Both the position numbers and the translations under genes were made by a program. The notes below the pieces were generated by a model. It was not told the origin of the DNA. It worked only from the letters and a program-made list of their open reading frames with translations, and did no database searches. A stretch of DNA of 64,000 nt, from contig DKPS01000111.1 in the NCBI GenBank assembly GCA_002471345.1, forward strand, positions 1 through 64,000, read 5' to 3'. Positions 47,275-57,050 of this stretch are shown here, one piece after another (position 1 is the stretch's first letter; the number at the start of each line of letters is the position of its first letter). The DNA is from Saprospiraceae bacterium UBA7328 (GTDB taxonomy: Bacteria; Bacteroidota; Bacteroidia; Chitinophagales; Saprospiraceae).

Positions 47275-48345
47275 CTAACTATCCGAATTCAAATAAAGGC
47301 TACCACTTTCTGTTTTCATAAAAGTATCAAAGGCAATCTCCTCTTGTTTTATAAAACCTTTGTTTGGAAGACTTCCATTATTGACCATTTCAACTACAGC
47401 TGCAATAGAGGCAGCAGTGGTCCATGAGATAGCCCTCCATTCTTTACCACCAATTTGCAATGGAGAAAAAGCTTTAAAATATTCACTCCTCAAAAGTTTT
47501 TTGTCTTGCCAACCCTCTACCACAGCATAAACATATACTACATCCTCTTTCACTGGTGGTTTCGCGTTTTCTAAAATTTTGGTGAGCTGTTCTTTATTTT
47601 CTTTTAATATTAACTCTTGAATTAAGAATTTCATTAGTTTACCATGTCCTGGATATCTTATAGTCTTATAGTTGAGTGTATCCACCTTTCCTTCATATGT
47701 CTCACACATAGTTCCTAATCCTCCAGATGTAGTAAATGCTTCAAACTCACGACCGCCAATGTTGATATATTCAAAACCATCCAACGAGCTTACCATCTTC
47801 CGCTTACCATTTTGAATTGCTTCAGCATCATTAATATATTCATTAATTACACCAGCAGGAGACCAGGTGAATGAATAAGCTAATAATCCATTGGGATATT
47901 TAGGCAATGCACCAACTCTTAACTCAATATCCCTCACTTTCGTAAATTCATTGGCAAGATGTGCTCCTATGATACCAATGAATCCTGGAGCAAGACCACA
48001 TTGAGGAGCCATTACTGTTCGGGACGTTTTACTCAATTCCCGAATATAATTTGTGGTTTCGACATCTTCTGTAAGGTCAAAATAATGCAGCCCTTCGTCA
48101 TGAGCTATTTTTGCAATAGGCTTATTTAAAAAGTATGGTAATGCGGAAACAACAGAATCATACTTAGACATCAAGCCTTTCATAAATTCTATGTCGCTTA
48201 CATCTCCTAATATTACTTCAAAAGGAAGGTCATAATTGTAATGTGGTTTTTTCTGATCTAGTCCTGTTACCATAAACTTTTTACTCAATAAAACACCAAC
48301 TAGGCTACCTACTTTTCCTAGTCCTAATACGAGAATTTTTTTCAT
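47275..48345 (-). CDS. Saccharopine dehydrogenase family protein
   Basis: A 356-residue NAD(P)-dependent enzyme from ATG 48345 (MKKILVLGLGKVGSLVG), where the Rossmann glycine motif begins; longer upstream starts lack support. Later segments MAPQCGLAPGFIGIIGAHLA, FTWSPAGVINEYINDAEAIQNG and GLGTMCETYEGKVDTLNYKTIRYPGH match the lysine-metabolism saccharopine dehydrogenase (LYS9-type) group. It likely acts in lysine breakdown, but related enzymes use other amine-linked substrates. It is divergent from recQ. Confidence 0.85.
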   Translation of the reverse strand: MKKILVLGLGKVGSLVGVLLSKKFMVTGLDQKKPHYNYDLPFEVILGDVSDIEFMKGLMSKYDSVVSALPYFLNKPIAKIAHDEGLHYFDLTEDVETTNYIRELSKTSRTVMAPQCGLAPGFIGIIGAHLANEFTKVRDIELRVGALPKYPNGLLAYSFTWSPAGVINEYINDAEAIQNGKRKMVSSLDGFEYINIGGREFEAFTTSGGLGTMCETYEGKVDTLNYKTIRYPGHGKLMKFLIQELILKENKEQLTKILENAKPPVKEDVVYVYAVVEGWQDKKLLRSEYFKAFSPLQIGGKEWRAISWTTAASIAAVVEMVNNGSLPNKGFIKQEEIAFDTFMKTESGSLYLNSDS

Positions 48346-48458
48346 CAATTTATTTTGTAATTCAAGTTCAAGGTATGAAAAGAACCATGATCGTAGTTCA
48401 TAATTCTGAATAAGATGAATCCAGTTTTTATATTGAGGCTTCATATAGAAAAAACTCA

Positions 48459-50264
48459 TTGATCAAAAACGCAATCCACCAAATTCTTAAAGACAAATTC
48501 GGGTATGATAGATTTCGACCTCTTCAAGAAGAAGCCATTACTGCGGTATTAGAAGGACATGATACTTTACTTGTATTGCCAACAGGTGGCGGCAAATCTA
48601 TTTGCTTTCAAGTCCCCGCATTAGTCAAAGAAGGCATTAGCATTGTAGTCTCTCCTCTTATAGCCTTGATGGATGATCAGGTTATAAGTCTTCGAGAAAA
48701 TGGAATAAATGCTTATGCCATCCATAGTAATGTTTCATCTCATGAGCAAAATTTGATTTATTCAAAGATCTCATCTGACAGCGCATCTATCCTTTACATG
48801 GCCCCTGAGCGTCTTTTGACTGAAAATATGCTTCGATATTTAGATACAATGAATGTAAGTCTAATTGCAATTGACGAAGCACATTGTGTGTCCGTATGGG
48901 GGAATGACTTTAGGCCAGAATATGAGAAATTGAGAATCTTAAAAGAAAGGTTTCCTAAGGTTCCAACAATCGCTCTTACTGCAACAGCGGATAGTGCTAC
49001 TCAAAAGGATATAATAGAGAAACTAGCACTTACTGAACCGAAGCATCTTTTAGGAAGTTTTGAAAGAAAAAACATAACAATTTCAGCTCTCCCGGGAACT
49101 GATAGAATTAAAGAAATAAGGAAGTTCATCTATAATTATAAAGACGAAGCAGGTATCATATATTGTCTGAGTCGCAAAGCATGTGAATCAGTAGCAGATA
49201 GCCTCCAAAGTTTTGGATTAGAAGCGGCTTATTATCATGCAGGTATGAGTGGTGATGAAAGAAAATTTGTACATAACAATTTCCTCTATGACAAAATTAA
49301 AATAGTATGTGCAACTATTGCTTTTGGCATGGGCATCGATAAATCGAACATCAGATGGGTCATACATTATAATATGCCTAAAAACTTAGAAGGATATTAT
49401 CAAGAGATAGGAAGATCAGGGCGCGATGGAGAACCGGCAGAATCTTTACTCTTCAGCAGCTATGCTGACGTTGTAAAATTGAGATCATTCATAGATGGCA
49501 GCGAAGCAAGTGAACAATTTAAGATAGTTCAATCCCAAAAACTCAATAGAATGTGGGAGTTTGCGAATGCCTCTAATTGTCGGACAAACATGATATTAAA
49601 TTATTTTGGTGAGTTTAGATCTGAAGCTTGTGGACATTGTGACAACTGTCTTAATCCTGCTGAAATGATAGATGGAAAAGTTATAGCTCAAAAAGCTATG
49701 TCTGCTATTTATAGATCTCAGGAAAGATTGACAGTACGTAATCTTATTGATGTTTTGAGAGGTTCAGATAGATCAGAAATCAAAAAGTGGGGGTGGGACA
49801 GAATAAAAACCTTCGGTGCAGGAAAGGATTTGTCCCCCGAAGACTGGAGAGCATACATTACCCAGCTAGTCAATATGGGTTACATAGAGATAGATTATTT
49901 GAATTATTCTAAACTTAAATTAACCAAGCTTTCAAAGGGAGTTCTTTTTGGAGATGAAGGTCTTTCTTTAGCAAAATTTATTTGGCAAGAAAAAAAGAGA
50001 ACAAACAAAAAAGAACCTGTTCAAAAAATTACGGAATACGATATATACTTGTTTAGAGAATTGAAAAAAGTAAGAGCAGAAATCGCATCTAGTCGAGGCG
50101 TTCCTGCATATATAATATTTGGAGATGCGAGTCTCAGAGAAATGGCTCATTATAAACCAAAGTCACTTGTCGAATTCTCAAATATCAAAGGTGTAGGAGA
50201 GTATAAATTAACTGAATTTGGGAGCTATTTTGTAGATAAGATTAAGGAAGATGAAAACCAATAA
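48459..50264 (+). CDS. recQ: ATP-dependent DNA helicase RecQ
   Basis: A 601-residue helicase with a TTG start, the only start before the conserved FGYDRFRPLQ. Walker A is PTGGGKS (41-47), DEAH at 139-142, and motif VI is QEIGRSGRDGEPA. The zinc-binding cysteines are in ASNCRTNM...EACGHCDNC. An RQC winged helix and a C-terminal HRDC domain (about 520-590) follow. It is shorter than many Bacteroidota RecQ proteins (about 700 residues), so it may be one of several paralogues. It unwinds recombination and replication intermediates. Confidence 0.93.
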   Translation: MIKNAIHQILKDKFGYDRFRPLQEEAITAVLEGHDTLLVLPTGGGKSICFQVPALVKEGISIVVSPLIALMDDQVISLRENGINAYAIHSNVSSHEQNLIYSKISSDSASILYMAPERLLTENMLRYLDTMNVSLIAIDEAHCVSVWGNDFRPEYEKLRILKERFPKVPTIALTATADSATQKDIIEKLALTEPKHLLGSFERKNITISALPGTDRIKEIRKFIYNYKDEAGIIYCLSRKACESVADSLQSFGLEAAYYHAGMSGDERKFVHNNFLYDKIKIVCATIAFGMGIDKSNIRWVIHYNMPKNLEGYYQEIGRSGRDGEPAESLLFSSYADVVKLRSFIDGSEASEQFKIVQSQKLNRMWEFANASNCRTNMILNYFGEFRSEACGHCDNCLNPAEMIDGKVIAQKAMSAIYRSQERLTVRNLIDVLRGSDRSEIKKWGWDRIKTFGAGKDLSPEDWRAYITQLVNMGYIEIDYLNYSKLKLTKLSKGVLFGDEGLSLAKFIWQEKKRTNKKEPVQKITEYDIYLFRELKKVRAEIASSRGVPAYIIFGDASLREMAHYKPKSLVEFSNIKGVGEYKLTEFGSYFVDKIKEDENQ

Positions 50265-50312
50265 CACTTTACTCCTTTTACAATAACTTTGAAACCATAA
50301 TCTATATCCTCT

Positions 50313-51561
50313 ATGGCTAAAACTGGATATGCTGATCTTCTTTTACATTACAGCAGAGTTCCTTCATGGTTTAGTCGAGCGAATGAAAAAGCTGGGAGGA
50401 GCTATAGTTCAGACCATAGTTCAGACCATAGTTCAGACCATAGTTCAGGAAAATGGAAACTCTGAAGTGGTCAAGCGTATAAGTGATCCTTATTGGTTTC
50501 AATCTTTTGGAGCGGTATTAGGAATGGACTGGCACTCATCAGGAATCACGACTTCCCTTATGGGGGCTCTCAAAAAATCTCTTAACCCGATGTCTCATGA
50601 ATTGGGAATTCATATCTGTGGAAGCAGAGGAAGACATTCCAGAAAAACGCCTTCAGAACTTATTACACTTAGTGATAAAACTGGTCTCAATGGTGATCAT
50701 CTAGTAAAGTGCAGCAGACTCAGCGCAAGAAGAGATAGCACTGCGGTCCAGGATGGATACCAGGTATATCTCCACAACTTTATTGTCACTAATAATGGAG
50801 AGTGGGCTGTGGTTCAGCAAGGAATGAATAAAAAAATTGGTTATGCCCGAAGGTATCATTGGCACTCCACCGATGTGCAATCCTTCATATCAGATCCATA
50901 TTCTGCAGTATGTGGACAAAATCAATGACTCAATCTGAATATGGTTCAAGAAGAAGCAATTAGTGCTAGAACCGGCACCTTAGAAATAGCCAGAGAGCAT
51001 CCTACTAAAATCATTCAAGAGATAAAAAATATAAAGCTTCCCACTCACCATGATGTGAAAATTAAAGATGTAGACCTAAAAAGACTAGGAGCTCTAATCG
51101 CTCTAACTTATGATTGTGAAATCTCAGATTTTGAGTCATTACTTCTAGTTGATGGCTTAGGTCCTCGTACATTACAATCGTTAGTAATGGTTAGCGAAGT
51201 GGTACATGGAACCCCTTCAAGGTTTAATGATCCAGCTAGATATTCATTCGCTCATAGGGGAAAATATGGACACCCATTCCCAGTTCCGACAAAAGTCTAT
51301 GACTAAGTAATTGGTTTCATGAATAAAACAGTCGATAAATCGAAGATTGACCATACGGATAAGCAAAAAACATTCAAAAAGCTTCATAAATTAGCATAGA
51401 GAGCCGAAGAGAAATTTATTCCTGATCAGCACAAATATCAAGAATGGATAGTTGGAGAAAAAAACTCTCCGCAATATGGTGGTCGCACTGTCTTTGACGG
51501 TAAAAATAAAAAAACCAAAATCTCACCTTTTAAATCAAATGGACAATTGAAACTGTTCTAA
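50313..51561 (+). pseudogene. Decayed DUF763 (COG1415) gene
   Basis: From ATG 50313 the reading gives AKTGYADLLLHYSRVPSW, the usual DUF763 N-terminus. One extra T in 50370-50372 shifts the frame. The next frame carries the rest of the family sequence (ISDPYWFQSFGAVLGMDWHS, RGRHSRKTPSELITLS, AVVQQGMNKKIGYARRYHWH). It is then broken by TGA 50926, TAA 51304 and TAG 51397, each at a position where relatives have a sense codon. The C-terminal part contains a helix-hairpin-helix stretch, LLLVDGLGPRTLQSL. The whole span of 416 codons plus one base equals a full family protein. It should be treated as one dead gene, not two short ones. Confidence 0.88.
50404..50448 (+). repeat. 12-bp tandem repeat in the DUF763 pseudogene
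   Basis: The unit ATAGTTCAGACC occurs three times in full plus nine bases of a fourth copy. Each unit encodes four residues of a repeated IVQT motif, where intact relatives have a single copy. It looks like slipped-strand expansion. Confidence 0.92.
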
Positions 51562-51586
51562 CCAAAGAAACCGTAATCTTATAAAG

Positions 51587-52285
51587 ATGAAAAATTCAAT
51601 ACTTTTTGCATTAATGATTTTTATTTCTTCTTCTACTGTATGCCAAACATCATTGTCAGGAATAGAAGTAGTAGAGAAGAGTATAAAATATCATGATCCT
51701 AAAGGAAAGTTGGCCTCCAGCTCATGGATAATGAATTATAAAGATAATTCTCATTTCAAGTTCAATCCTAATTCATTTGACTTCGAAGTGAAAAGGGTAA
51801 TAAAAAATCAAGATGTCATTCTGCAAATGAATGGTGACGAATTCTCAGCAAAAGTCAATGGTTCTACCGATCTAAAAAAGAGTGCCATTGAAGAAAAGTA
51901 TACCTCTGAGGAAAGGGGAATTATGATGAGAGACTATTATCAGTATCTCTGGACTCTTCCTATGAAACTTAAAGACGAAGGTACCATCATTCATGATAAA
52001 GTAAAAACCAAAGATTTCTTTGGTAAAGTATCTATAGAAGTAAGAGTAACATATATGCCGGAAGTCGGAGAAGACATCTGGTATTTCTATTTTCACCCTG
52101 AAACCATGGCACTTCATGGCTATCGGTTTTATCATGATGAATCCGTGAATGACGGGGAATATATTCTTCTAGATGGAGAGGTTTCAATTAAGGATGTCAA
52201 AATTCCCCAAACCAGAAAATGGTACACTCATAAGGAGAAAAAATTCTTAGGAGAAGACATTCTTTTGAATTTGACATTCAAATAA
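51587..52285 (+). CDS. DUF6503 family exported protein
   Basis: A 232-residue protein with a signal peptide (residues 1-19, SSSTVCQT). The conserved order KSIKYHDPKGKLASSSW, MMRDYYQYLWTLPMKLKDEGT, VRVTYMPEVGEDIWYFYFHPE and GEYILLDGEVSIKDVKIPQTRKWY fits the DUF6503 family of Bacteroidota, whose function is unknown. It starts 25 bases after the DUF763 pseudogene and is itself intact. Confidence 0.7.
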   Translation: MKNSILFALMIFISSSTVCQTSLSGIEVVEKSIKYHDPKGKLASSSWIMNYKDNSHFKFNPNSFDFEVKRVIKNQDVILQMNGDEFSAKVNGSTDLKKSAIEEKYTSEERGIMMRDYYQYLWTLPMKLKDEGTIIHDKVKTKDFFGKVSIEVRVTYMPEVGEDIWYFYFHPETMALHGYRFYHDESVNDGEYILLDGEVSIKDVKIPQTRKWYTHKEKKFLGEDILLNLTFK

Positions 52286-52449
52286 AAGCTATTCTTTGCT
52301 GTCTTTTATGGGTAAGATTGATCCATATAGTTAAAAATACCTCTTTACTATTTTATCCATTTTAAGTAGCATATAAATAATAATAGCACTTTAATGGATT
52401 AACTTTTGGTGTATCGTCCTAGCGCCAGAATCCTACTTTCATTTTTCCT

Positions 52450-52457
52450 TATCTTTG
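52450..52457 (+). promoter_or_regulatory. -7 promoter element of gltBD
   Basis: TATCTTTG matches TAnnTTTG exactly and ends 50 bases before the gltB ATG, giving a leader of about 45 bases. The upstream -33 region is not clear. Confidence 0.55.
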
Positions 52458-52507
52458 ACAGTCCTGCATCAAGGATCATTTATAAAATAATTTAACCTGT
52501 CTCTTTT

Positions 52508-55500
52508 ATGAAAGATGCCAAACAGCATACTGGACTTTATGTGCCTCAATTGGAAAAAGATTCATGTGGTACTGGTCTTATTGCAAACCTAGATAGTAAA
52601 GCCTCTCATGAGTTGGTTTCAAACGCTCTGACCATTTTGGAAAACATGGAGCATAGAGGGGCATGTGGTTGTGATCCAGAAAGTGGAGATGGCGCGGGAA
52701 TTCTGACTCATATTCCTCATTCTTTCTTCAAGAAACAAGATCTTGGGTTTGTGCTTCCTGAAGCAGGAAAATATGGTGTAGGCATGTGTTTTTTTCCTAC
52801 CGATGGAGATTTGATAAGTGCTCTAATGGAGTATGTCGAAGGTTGCGCAGCTAGAGAAGATTTAGAATATTTAGGCTACAGAGAGGTACCAGTTGACAAT
52901 TCTGTATTAGGCGAATCCTCCGCCGCTACCCAGCCTGAAATAAGACAGTTGTTTTTTAAGTCAAATCAGGCTTTGAGCAGAAAAGAATTTGATAAAAAAC
53001 TTCTTGTCCTTAGAAAATCAGTACATCATAAAGCTCATAAAGGATTACCAGATTTAATTGATGACTTTTATTTTCCATCAATATCTAGTCGCACGATGGT
53101 CCTAAAAGGCCAATTGACTTCATGGCAAGTGAGACTTTTTTACAAAGATTTACAAAACCCAGATTATGAGTCTGCCATTGCGATGGTACATTCTAGATTT
53201 TCAACGAATACAGTTCCAAAGTGGAAATTAGCACAACCTTTTAGAATGATCTCTCATAATGGAGAAATCAATACAATAAAGGGAAATGCTAACTGGTGGA
53301 GAGCTAAAGAGAAGTTTCTGAAGACCGATGCTTTTAGCGATAAGGAACTTGAAAGAGTTACCCCACTATTTTATAAAAGAAGTTCAGACTCATCTATTTT
53401 TGATACGGTCTTCGAATTTTTATTTTTTAGCGGTCGATCGATTCCGCATTCTTTGATGATGATGATACCTGAGGCTTGGCAAAACTCTGGTCACATCGAA
53501 GATTATAAAAAAGCTTTTTACGAATATCATGAGGCGCATATAGAACCATGGGACGGCCCTGCATCTATTTGCTTTACAGATGGCACCATGATTGGAGCTA
53601 CCTTAGATAGGAATGGATTAAGACCATCGAGATATATGCTCACAGAAGATAATGAGCTGATCATGGCTTCTGAAACAGGAGTGCTTCCTGTAGACCCAGC
53701 AAAAGTGATCTATAAAAGTAGATTAGAGCCTGGAAAAATACTTATTGCAGATTTAGATGAAGGTAAAATAATAGGCGATGAAAAACTCAAAGAAATCATT
53801 TGCAATAAATTCCCATATCAAAAATGGGTAGATAAATCGAAAGTACACATCAATGATGTAGATAGTGAAGATCGAGAACATGAGTTTGATGAATTTTCTT
53901 TGATTCAACATAAATTGGCTCATGGTTTTACTTCTGAGGATGAAGAGCTGATCATCACAGCTATGAGTGAAAACGCAAAAGAGCCAATTGGCTCTATGGG
54001 GGCTGATATTCCTCCAGCAGTTCTCTCTAGATTTGCCCAACATATAGCAAATTACTTCAAACAACAATTTGCTCAGGTTACCAATCCTCCTATTGACCCA
54101 TTGAGAGAAGCAGAGTTTATGACTCTTAAATGTGCATTAGGTGGTGCGGAAGATATATGTAACATAAAAGAAAACACCGCGAAATTTATTCGATTGGATA
54201 GCCCAATTCTAAATACAGCAACATTCCAAAAAGTCAATGGTATCAAACATGACTATTTCAATTCGGAAGAAATAGATTGCACCTTTAAAAGTGATTACAA
54301 AAACAGAGACCTATTTAAAACAATCACTCTTATTAAAAATAAGATATCAGCATTGGCTGATCAGGGTGTGAATCTTTTTATCCTATCTAATAGAAAAATT
54401 AGTCCTAGTCGAGTTCCTATTCCTTCACTTCTGATCGCGGGAGCGGTCCATCAGCATCTGATAAATGAAGGATTAAGGCATAAAGCTTCAATCATTGTGG
54501 ATGGAGGTGATATATTAGAAACTCATCATTGTGCTACTTGTATTAGTTACGGAGCAGATGCAGTATATCCTCGATTAGCCTTGAGAACAATTGATGAATT
54601 GTGTGAATATGGAAAATTAAAGGAATTTTCTTCAGATGAATATCAATCTAAATACATAAAAGCCATTAATAAAGGTCTACTTAAAGTGATGTCCAAGCTT
54701 GGAGTTTCCACGATTCAATCCTACAAAGGAGCCCAGACATTTGAAGCCTTAGGAATTTCAACTGAAGTGGTAGACGTGTGCTTTACAGGTACAATTAGCA
54801 GAATACAAGGAATGAAGTTCGACGATTTGGCTAAAGAGGCTTTAGTCAAACACAAATTGGCTTTTGAAGATCAAGAGACGAACGAGCTTATAGATCTTGG
54901 AATTTATCAATGGAAAAGAAGAGGTGAATACCACTTATTCAATCCTCAATCTGTTCACTTACTGCAGCACAGTACTAAAACTGATGACTATAATGTATAT
55001 AAAAAGTATACCGAAGTCATTAACAATCAAGAACGCATAGCTGTAACATTGAGAAGCCTTCTGGATTTCACAGATCATTCACCAATTCCTCTTTCTGAAG
55101 TGGAATCTGCTGAAAATATCATGAAGCGGTTTGCAACAGGGGCGATGTCATTTGGGTCCATCTCTCATGAAGCACATTCCACGTTGGCAAAAGCAATGAA
55201 CAGAATAGGAGGTAAAAGCAATAGTGGTGAAGGTGGTGAAGATGAAATCCGCTACAAAAAACTAGAAAATGGTGATTGGGAACGATCGGCAATAAAGCAA
55301 GTTGCATCAGGAAGGTTTGGAGTTACTATTAATTATCTCACCAATTGTACTGAGATTCAAATCAAAATGGCTCAGGGAGCTAAACCTGGAGAAGGAGGTC
55401 AATTACCTGGACATAAAGTTAATGATTGGATAGCGAAGGTAAGACACTCTACACCTGGTGTGGGATTGATTTCTCCACCACCACATCATGATATATACTC

Positions 55501-57019
55501 TATAGAGGATTTGGCACAATTGATTTTTGATCTTAAAAATGCCAACCGAAAAGCAAGAATAAGTGTAAAACTGGTATCCAAAGCAGGAGTAGGAATTATT
55601 GCTTCAGGTGTTGCTAAAGGCCATGCAGACCATATCCTCATTGCTGGTGCAGATGGTGGCACAGGTGCTTCTCCATTAAGTTCGATAAGGCATGCAGGTT
55701 TGCCTTGGGAACTGGGCTTAGCCGAGACACATCAGACACTTGTTCAAAATAAAATTAGAGATAGAGTAACTATTCAGACAGATGGTCAGATTAGAACAGG
55801 AAGGGATATGGCTATTGCCACCTTGCTTGGAGCTGAAGAATGGGGCATTGCCACTGCAGCACTTGTAGTAGAAGGGTGTATCCTCATGAGGAAGTGCCAC
55901 CTTAATACTTGCCCTGTAGGAATTGCTACTCAAGATGAAGATTTGAGAAAGAAATTTACAGGTGAGGTGGATCATGTCGTTAACTTTTTCAAATTTTTAG
56001 CTGAAGACATGAGAGAGATCATGGCTGAGTTGGGATTTAGAACCATCAATGAAATGGTAGGGAAGACGCAAAAGTTAAAAATCAAAGAAGATGTAAATCA
56101 TTGGAAACTCAAGAATTTAGACTTGTCACCACTATTGTATAGATCAGAATTTGCGGGAAAAGTCGGTGAATATAAATCCGTGGAACAAGATCATGAAATT
56201 GATGATGTTTTGGATACACGACTCATTGCTTACGCAGATCTTGCAATAGAAGATAAAATTGCCATTCAAAGCACATTTGATATTAAAAATACAGATAGAG
56301 CGGTAGGCGCTATGCTCTCTAATGAGATTGCCAAAAAGTACGGGAGCAATGGTCTAGAAGATGATTCCATTAGCTTTCGATTTAGAGGGTATGCAGGTCA
56401 AAGTTTTGGGGCATTTGCAGCTAAAGGAATCACTTTCACTGTTGAAGGTGACACTAACGATTATTTTGGAAAAGGTCTAAGTGGTGCTAAACTGATCGTA
56501 GTTACAGATAGAGAGGCAAAATTTGAGCCATCAGAAAATATTATCATTGGAAATGTAGCCCTTTATGGTGCTACCTCAGGTGAAGCATACATCAAAGGTA
56601 TGGCTGGAGAACGATTCTGTGTTAGGAACAGTGGAGCTACTGCAGTAGTGGAAGGAATAGGAGCACATGGGTGTGAATACATGACTGGTGGATTAGCAAT
56701 TATTCTAGGCCAAATAGGAAGAAATTTCGGTGCGGGTATGAGCGGTGGTATAGCTTACATTCACAATCCAAATGATGATCAAGACCAATATTGTAACACT
56801 GAAATGATACATCTTGAAAATCTGAATCATGAAGACCTCGAGACTTTGCGTGAGTATATAAGAAATCATTTCAAATATACTGGAAGTCAAAAAGCTTTAG
56901 AAATACTTCAAAATTGGGAAGAGAAGAAAAATCAATTCCTTAAGATTATGCCGAAAGAATATAAGGCCGTATTAGAAATGAGAATGAAAATAGGGAAACA
57001 AGAAAATGTGATTGCTTAA
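52508..57019 (+). CDS. gltB: Glutamate synthase large subunit
   Basis: A 1503-residue enzyme that moves the amide of glutamine to 2-oxoglutarate, giving two glutamates. A short propeptide precedes the Ntn nucleophile C20 (EKDSCGTGLIA). The glutaminase domain runs to about 420, a central domain to about 790, and the FMN domain follows. The [3Fe-4S] ligands are C1124, C1130 and C1135 (GCILMRKCHLNTCPVG). The C-terminal beta-helix has GYAGQSFGAFAAKGI and GGLAIILGQIGRNFGAGMSGG. It is translated just ahead of gltD. Confidence 0.97.
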   Translation: MKDAKQHTGLYVPQLEKDSCGTGLIANLDSKASHELVSNALTILENMEHRGACGCDPESGDGAGILTHIPHSFFKKQDLGFVLPEAGKYGVGMCFFPTDGDLISALMEYVEGCAAREDLEYLGYREVPVDNSVLGESSAATQPEIRQLFFKSNQALSRKEFDKKLLVLRKSVHHKAHKGLPDLIDDFYFPSISSRTMVLKGQLTSWQVRLFYKDLQNPDYESAIAMVHSRFSTNTVPKWKLAQPFRMISHNGEINTIKGNANWWRAKEKFLKTDAFSDKELERVTPLFYKRSSDSSIFDTVFEFLFFSGRSIPHSLMMMIPEAWQNSGHIEDYKKAFYEYHEAHIEPWDGPASICFTDGTMIGATLDRNGLRPSRYMLTEDNELIMASETGVLPVDPAKVIYKSRLEPGKILIADLDEGKIIGDEKLKEIICNKFPYQKWVDKSKVHINDVDSEDREHEFDEFSLIQHKLAHGFTSEDEELIITAMSENAKEPIGSMGADIPPAVLSRFAQHIANYFKQQFAQVTNPPIDPLREAEFMTLKCALGGAEDICNIKENTAKFIRLDSPILNTATFQKVNGIKHDYFNSEEIDCTFKSDYKNRDLFKTITLIKNKISALADQGVNLFILSNRKISPSRVPIPSLLIAGAVHQHLINEGLRHKASIIVDGGDILETHHCATCISYGADAVYPRLALRTIDELCEYGKLKEFSSDEYQSKYIKAINKGLLKVMSKLGVSTIQSYKGAQTFEALGISTEVVDVCFTGTISRIQGMKFDDLAKEALVKHKLAFEDQETNELIDLGIYQWKRRGEYHLFNPQSVHLLQHSTKTDDYNVYKKYTEVINNQERIAVTLRSLLDFTDHSPIPLSEVESAENIMKRFATGAMSFGSISHEAHSTLAKAMNRIGGKSNSGEGGEDEIRYKKLENGDWERSAIKQVASGRFGVTINYLTNCTEIQIKMAQGAKPGEGGQLPGHKVNDWIAKVRHSTPGVGLISPPPHHDIYSIEDLAQLIFDLKNANRKARISVKLVSKAGVGIIASGVAKGHADHILIAGADGGTGASPLSSIRHAGLPWELGLAETHQTLVQNKIRDRVTIQTDGQIRTGRDMAIATLLGAEEWGIATAALVVEGCILMRKCHLNTCPVGIATQDEDLRKKFTGEVDHVVNFFKFLAEDMREIMAELGFRTINEMVGKTQKLKIKEDVNHWKLKNLDLSPLLYRSEFAGKVGEYKSVEQDHEIDDVLDTRLIAYADLAIEDKIAIQSTFDIKNTDRAVGAMLSNEIAKKYGSNGLEDDSISFRFRGYAGQSFGAFAAKGITFTVEGDTNDYFGKGLSGAKLIVVTDREAKFEPSENIIIGNVALYGATSGEAYIKGMAGERFCVRNSGATAVVEGIGAHGCEYMTGGLAIILGQIGRNFGAGMSGGIAYIHNPNDDQDQYCNTEMIHLENLNHEDLETLREYIRNHFKYTGSQKALEILQNWEEKKNQFLKIMPKEYKAVLEMRMKIGKQENVIA

Positions 57020-57050
57020 CCTAATTGGCAACAACATTAAAAAAGGAAAT

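Noticed and set aside
50370..50372. Programmed frameshift in the DUF763 gene
   Set aside because: Three downstream nonsense codons in the recovered frame make regulated frameshifting pointless.
50404..50448. CRISPR-like repeats
   Set aside because: Units are directly adjacent 12-mers with no spacers and they encode a repeated IVQT motif.
53753..54067. 104-codon open frame antisense to gltB
   Set aside because: It is contained within a fully conserved glutamate synthase domain; no independent support.
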